In this document: positions 13,199-15,769 of the stretch, one piece after another
How the letters are laid out: the number at the start of each line of letters is the position of its first letter
How positions within the stretch are numbered: the first letter of the stretch is position 1
Assembly: GCA_011053245.1 (NCBI GenBank)
Contig: DRGS01000155.1
Location: 1 to 15,769, forward strand
DNA: 15,769 bases
Source: Phycisphaerales bacterium
GTDB taxonomy: Bacteria > Planctomycetota > Phycisphaerae > Sedimentisphaerales > Anaerohalosphaeraceae
Direction: 5' to 3'
Made by a program: the position numbers and the translations under genes
Notes under the pieces: generated by a model
Told to the model about the DNA's origin: nothing
What the model saw: only the letters and a program-made list of their open reading frames with translations
The model's database searches: none

Positions 13199-15190
13199 AT
13201 GTCAAACTTTAAGATACATAGCCCGTTTAAGCCCTGCGGCGATCAGCCCGCAGCCATTGACCGTCTTTATGACGGACTGAGCGGAGGCAAGTCGTTTCAG
13301 ACTCTGTTAGGCGTGACCGGTTCGGGTAAAACCTTTACAATGGCAAACGTTATCGCCCGCTATGGCAAACCGGCTCTGGTTATCTCGCATAACAAAACCT
13401 TAGCCGCTCAGCTTTACGAGGAATTGAAAGAGCTTTTTCCCGATAATGCCGTTGAATACTTTGTCAGCTATTACGATTACTATCAGCCGGAGGCCTACAT
13501 CCCCCAGCGTGATATCTATATCGAAAAGGACGCTTCGCGTAACGACGATCTCGACCGGCTTAGGTTATCGACTACTACGAGTTTGTTGTCGCGTGATGAT
13601 GTCATTATCGTCGCGTCGGTGTCATGTATTTTCGGGCTTGGGTCGCCGGAGGATTATCAGGCTTCGGTGATCGCCGTCAGAGTAGGTGACACGATAGAAC
13701 GCAACGACCTGTTAGGCCGGCTGAACGATCTTCAATATAACCGCAACGACATAGATTTTTCCCGCGGTACCTTTCGCGTACGCGGTGACGTCGTTGAGTT
13801 GTGGCCCTCTTACGAATCGTTCGGAATACGCTTTGAATTCTTCGGTGACGAGATCGAAAAGATCAGCTATATAAACACCGTCTCGGCGGAAACTTTGGCC
13901 AGCGAATCGCAGGTCTTCATCTATCCGGCCAAGCATTACATAATGCCCGCTGAGCGAATTGGAGCCGCTGTTGAGGGCATTAAGGCCGAACTGGACGAGC
14001 AGCTTATGAAATTTCGCCATGAAGGAAAACTCCTCGAAGCCCAGCGCCTCGAAGCAAGAACGAAATATGATATTGAGATGATCACCGAAGTTGGTTACTG
14101 CAGTGGGATTGAAAACTACGCCCGGCACATGTCTGGTTTGCCTGTCGGGTCGAAACCGTTTACGCTTATGGATTATTTTCCCGATGACTTTCTACTGTTC
14201 ATCGATGAATCGCATGTTAGCATTCCGCAGATACGCGCGATGTATGCAGGTGACCGTTCCCGCAAAACGGTTCTTGTCGAGCACGGTTTTCGTTTGCCAA
14301 GCGCACTTGACAACCGGCCACTGCGATTCGATGAATTCGAAGATTGCTTTAAGCATGTAGTGTTCCTCTCGGCAACGCCTGCAGATTTCGAACTGGAAAG
14401 AAGCGGCGAAATCGTAGAGCAGATCATCCGCCCGACCGGCTTGGTCGATCCGCAAATATTCGTTCACCCGGCTTCGAAGCAGATACCGCATCTCGTAGGT
14501 GAGATCGAAAAACGAATCAAAGCCAACGAGCGGGTTCTCGTAACGACCCTTACGAAACGATTAGCCGAGGATCTATCGTCTTTCCTTGCGAGGAAAAATT
14601 TTCGCTGCCGCTATCTCCACAGCGATATCAAGACCCTCGAACGCGTTGAGATACTTCGCGACTTAAGAAGCGGGGAATTCGACGTACTCGTCGGGATAAA
14701 TTTACTCCGCGAAGGGCTGGACCTGCCGGAAGTTTCGCTGGTAGCTATTCTTGACGCCGATAAGGAAGGTTTCCTTAGAAGTCAAACCGCACTAATACAG
14801 ACGATAGGCCGGGCAGCGAGGAATGTAAACGCTGCTGTCATTCTCTATGGCGATAAAGTTACCAATTCTATGCAAAAAGCTATTGACGAAACGGATCGGC
14901 GCCGTAAAATTCAATTAAAATACAACGCCGATAACAATATTACGCCTGAGACGATAAAGAAAGAGATTCGCAGGGGCCTTACCGAGCAGTTTAAGGCCCG
15001 GAAGACGGCTCAGGAGGCGATCCATTTTAGCGATGAGGAATTCGACCGGACGCAGATCGCTGTCCAGATCGAAAAAGAGATGCTTGAAGCCGCCGAGCAG
15101 CTTGACTTTGAACGGGCGGCTTTTCTAAGGGATCAGCTTAAGGAGCTTAAAGAGCTGCCCCAACTTGAAGAAACCGGAAAGGACACATGA
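13199..15190 (+). CDS. uvrB: Excinuclease ABC subunit B
   Basis: This 663-residue DNA-dependent ATPase of nucleotide excision repair loads damaged DNA from UvrA and recruits UvrC. The order is standard: Walker A GVTGSGKT (about 37-44); the beta-hairpin region [12 protein letters not shown] with [12 protein letters not shown]; the DESH Walker B (about 335-338); helicase motifs [25 protein letters not shown] and the Q..GRAARN motif; and a C-terminal UVR domain (about 615-650) that binds UvrC. I take the ATG at 13199 because [16 protein letters not shown] is the canonical N-terminus; a TTG at 13160 would add 13 residues. No clear ribosome binding site is visible before either. The stop overlaps the next start as ATGA. 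I see no LexA box that I can recognise. Confidence 0.97.
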   Translation: MSNFKIHSPFKPCGDQPAAIDRLYDGLSGGKSFQTLLGVTGSGKTFTMANVIARYGKPALVISHNKTLAAQLYEELKELFPDNAVEYFVSYYDYYQPEAYIPQRDIYIEKDASRNDDLDRLRLSTTTSLLSRDDVIIVASVSCIFGLGSPEDYQASVIAVRVGDTIERNDLLGRLNDLQYNRNDIDFSRGTFRVRGDVVELWPSYESFGIRFEFFGDEIEKISYINTVSAETLASESQVFIYPAKHYIMPAERIGAAVEGIKAELDEQLMKFRHEGKLLEAQRLEARTKYDIEMITEVGYCSGIENYARHMSGLPVGSKPFTLMDYFPDDFLLFIDESHVSIPQIRAMYAGDRSRKTVLVEHGFRLPSALDNRPLRFDEFEDCFKHVVFLSATPADFELERSGEIVEQIIRPTGLVDPQIFVHPASKQIPHLVGEIEKRIKANERVLVTTLTKRLAEDLSSFLARKNFRCRYLHSDIKTLERVEILRDLRSGEFDVLVGINLLREGLDLPEVSLVAILDADKEGFLRSQTALIQTIGRAARNVNAAVILYGDKVTNSMQKAIDETDRRRKIQLKYNADNNITPETIKKEIRRGLTEQFKARKTAQEAIHFSDEEFDRTQIAVQIEKEMLEAAEQLDFERAAFLRDQLKELKELPQLEETGKDT

Positions 15191-15630
15191 AAAAACTTGA
15201 CCTGAAAAAAATGCAGACGCTGATCGACCTGGCTGTGGAAGAAGATTTTGGCCAGGGCGACCCGACGAGCGAATTGACGATCCCGGAAGATGTGATCGCA
15301 AAGGCAAGCCTCGTTTCCCGGGAAGAGATCGTTGTTGCCGGTATGGAGGTTGCCGCCGAGGTGCTGAAAAGGTATGACCGGCGACTTAAGATCAAGATAC
15401 TAAAGCGAGACGGCAGCCGCGCAAATGTAGCGGATAAGCTGGCTACTATCACCGGGCCCTTGCGTTCGATGCTAAGCGCAGAGCGTGTGGTGCTTAACTT
15501 TCTCCAGCGTCTTAGCGGTATTGCTACGACCACTCACAAATACGTCGTTGCTACAAGAGGTACCAAGGCAAAGATATACGATACGCGCAAGACCATTCCC
15601 GGCTGGCGTGAACTCGAAAAATATGCCGTG
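15187..15630 (+). CDS. nadC: Nicotinate-nucleotide pyrophosphorylase, N-terminal 148 codons (gene interrupted by inversion)
   Basis: The first 148 residues are a normal NadC, the enzyme that makes nicotinate mononucleotide from quinolinate and PRPP in de novo NAD synthesis. [18 protein letters not shown] (12-29), [15 protein letters not shown] (about 103-117), and [18 protein letters not shown] (about 131-148) are family motifs, including the PRPP/quinolinate-binding DTRKT. The next residues should be a Gly-rich CGGG..NHR stretch but are unrelated; from about 15628 the DNA is the reverse complement of the gene's own C-terminal part. The frame stays open by chance to the window end, but the extra residues are not NadC. 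The start overlaps the uvrB stop (ATGA), with AAAGGA just upstream, so it is translationally coupled to uvrB. Confidence 0.9.
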
Positions 15631-15768
15631 AGTGATCGCTCCGATGGATATGCGGTCAATGCCGCACTGGGCAACCTGCCTTACGGTATTGAGCGTGATC
15701 CCTCCGCTTGCTTCGAGCAGGGGCCTTTTGCCGCACATTTCATTACGCATTTCGACGGCGTGTTTCAA
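15628..15768 (-). pseudogene. nadC: Inverted fragment of nadC (C-terminal region, 47 codons)
   Basis: Read on the minus strand, 47 codons from the window edge give the C-terminal region of NadC: KHAVEMRNEM, then KRPLLEASGGITLNTV, then [11 protein letters not shown]. The LEASGGIT and ISxGAxTH motifs are hallmarks of the family's barrel C-terminus. The frame stops resembling NadC exactly where the forward fragment begins, at 15628, after which it reads antisense to the forward part. The gene's middle (about residues 149-220) is not in the window. This fragment has no start of its own and should not be treated as a separate gene. Confidence 0.88.
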
Positions 15769-15769
15769 C

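Noticed and set aside
14756..14934. Two exact GCCGATAA boxes (14756-14763 and 14927-14934) as sigma-28 promoters
   Set aside because: Both lie inside uvrB as ordinary Ala-Asp-Lys/Asn codons and neither has TAAA at the right distance upstream.

Overview
The window looks like a bacterial chromosome segment of moderate GC, with gene-dense housekeeping and motility loci on both strands. The mix of genes (monotopic FlhG/MinD ATPase next to FliA, a compact MerR regulator, a DUF4282 membrane protein, a plant-type threonine synthase with a zinc-ribbon N-terminus, and an S21 with an Arg-rich tail) suggests a Planctomycetota, perhaps of the Phycisphaerae. That placement is my inference from gene content and protein style, not a phylogenetic result. 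I see no CRISPR array, transposase, tRNA or rRNA gene.

Layout. 1-2825, minus strand: a GT39/ArnT-like membrane glycosyltransferase cut by the left edge, preceded by threonine synthase (thrC), with a small imperfect palindrome between them. 3014-5567, plus strand: a tightly packed run of a RhuM-family protein, a glyoxalase II-type metallo-hydrolase that overlaps it, and a fatty acid hydroxylase/sterol desaturase-family membrane enzyme. 5579-6649, minus strand: a GAF-GGDEF diguanylate cyclase converging on that run. An AT-rich 0.3 kb divergent region follows, with a good sigma-70 promoter overlapped by a perfect inverted repeat.

6964-9613, plus strand: a motility block with a small MerR-like regulator, a protein resembling a short FlgB flagellar rod subunit, FlhG and the flagellar sigma factor FliA. 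A sigma-28-type promoter (TAAA-N16-GCCGATAG) sits just upstream of fliA, its -35 overlapping the flhG stop codon, which suggests FliA autoregulation. The neighbouring diguanylate cyclase would fit motility control but is on its own transcript.

9666-13057: a DUF4282 membrane protein, dapF (lysine/peptidoglycan precursor), a small zinc-ribbon protein on the minus strand, a radical SAM protein of the putative DNA modification/repair family, and rpsU (ribosomal protein S21) with a structured leader and a strong terminator. 13199-15769: uvrB and, translationally coupled to it, nadC.

The most striking anomaly is at the right edge. nadC reads normally for 148 codons and then, at about 15628, switches to the reverse complement of its own C-terminal region, with the middle of the gene absent from the window. 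This is either a real small inversion inside nadC or, more likely, a fold-back chimera of the kind produced by DNA amplification or assembly.
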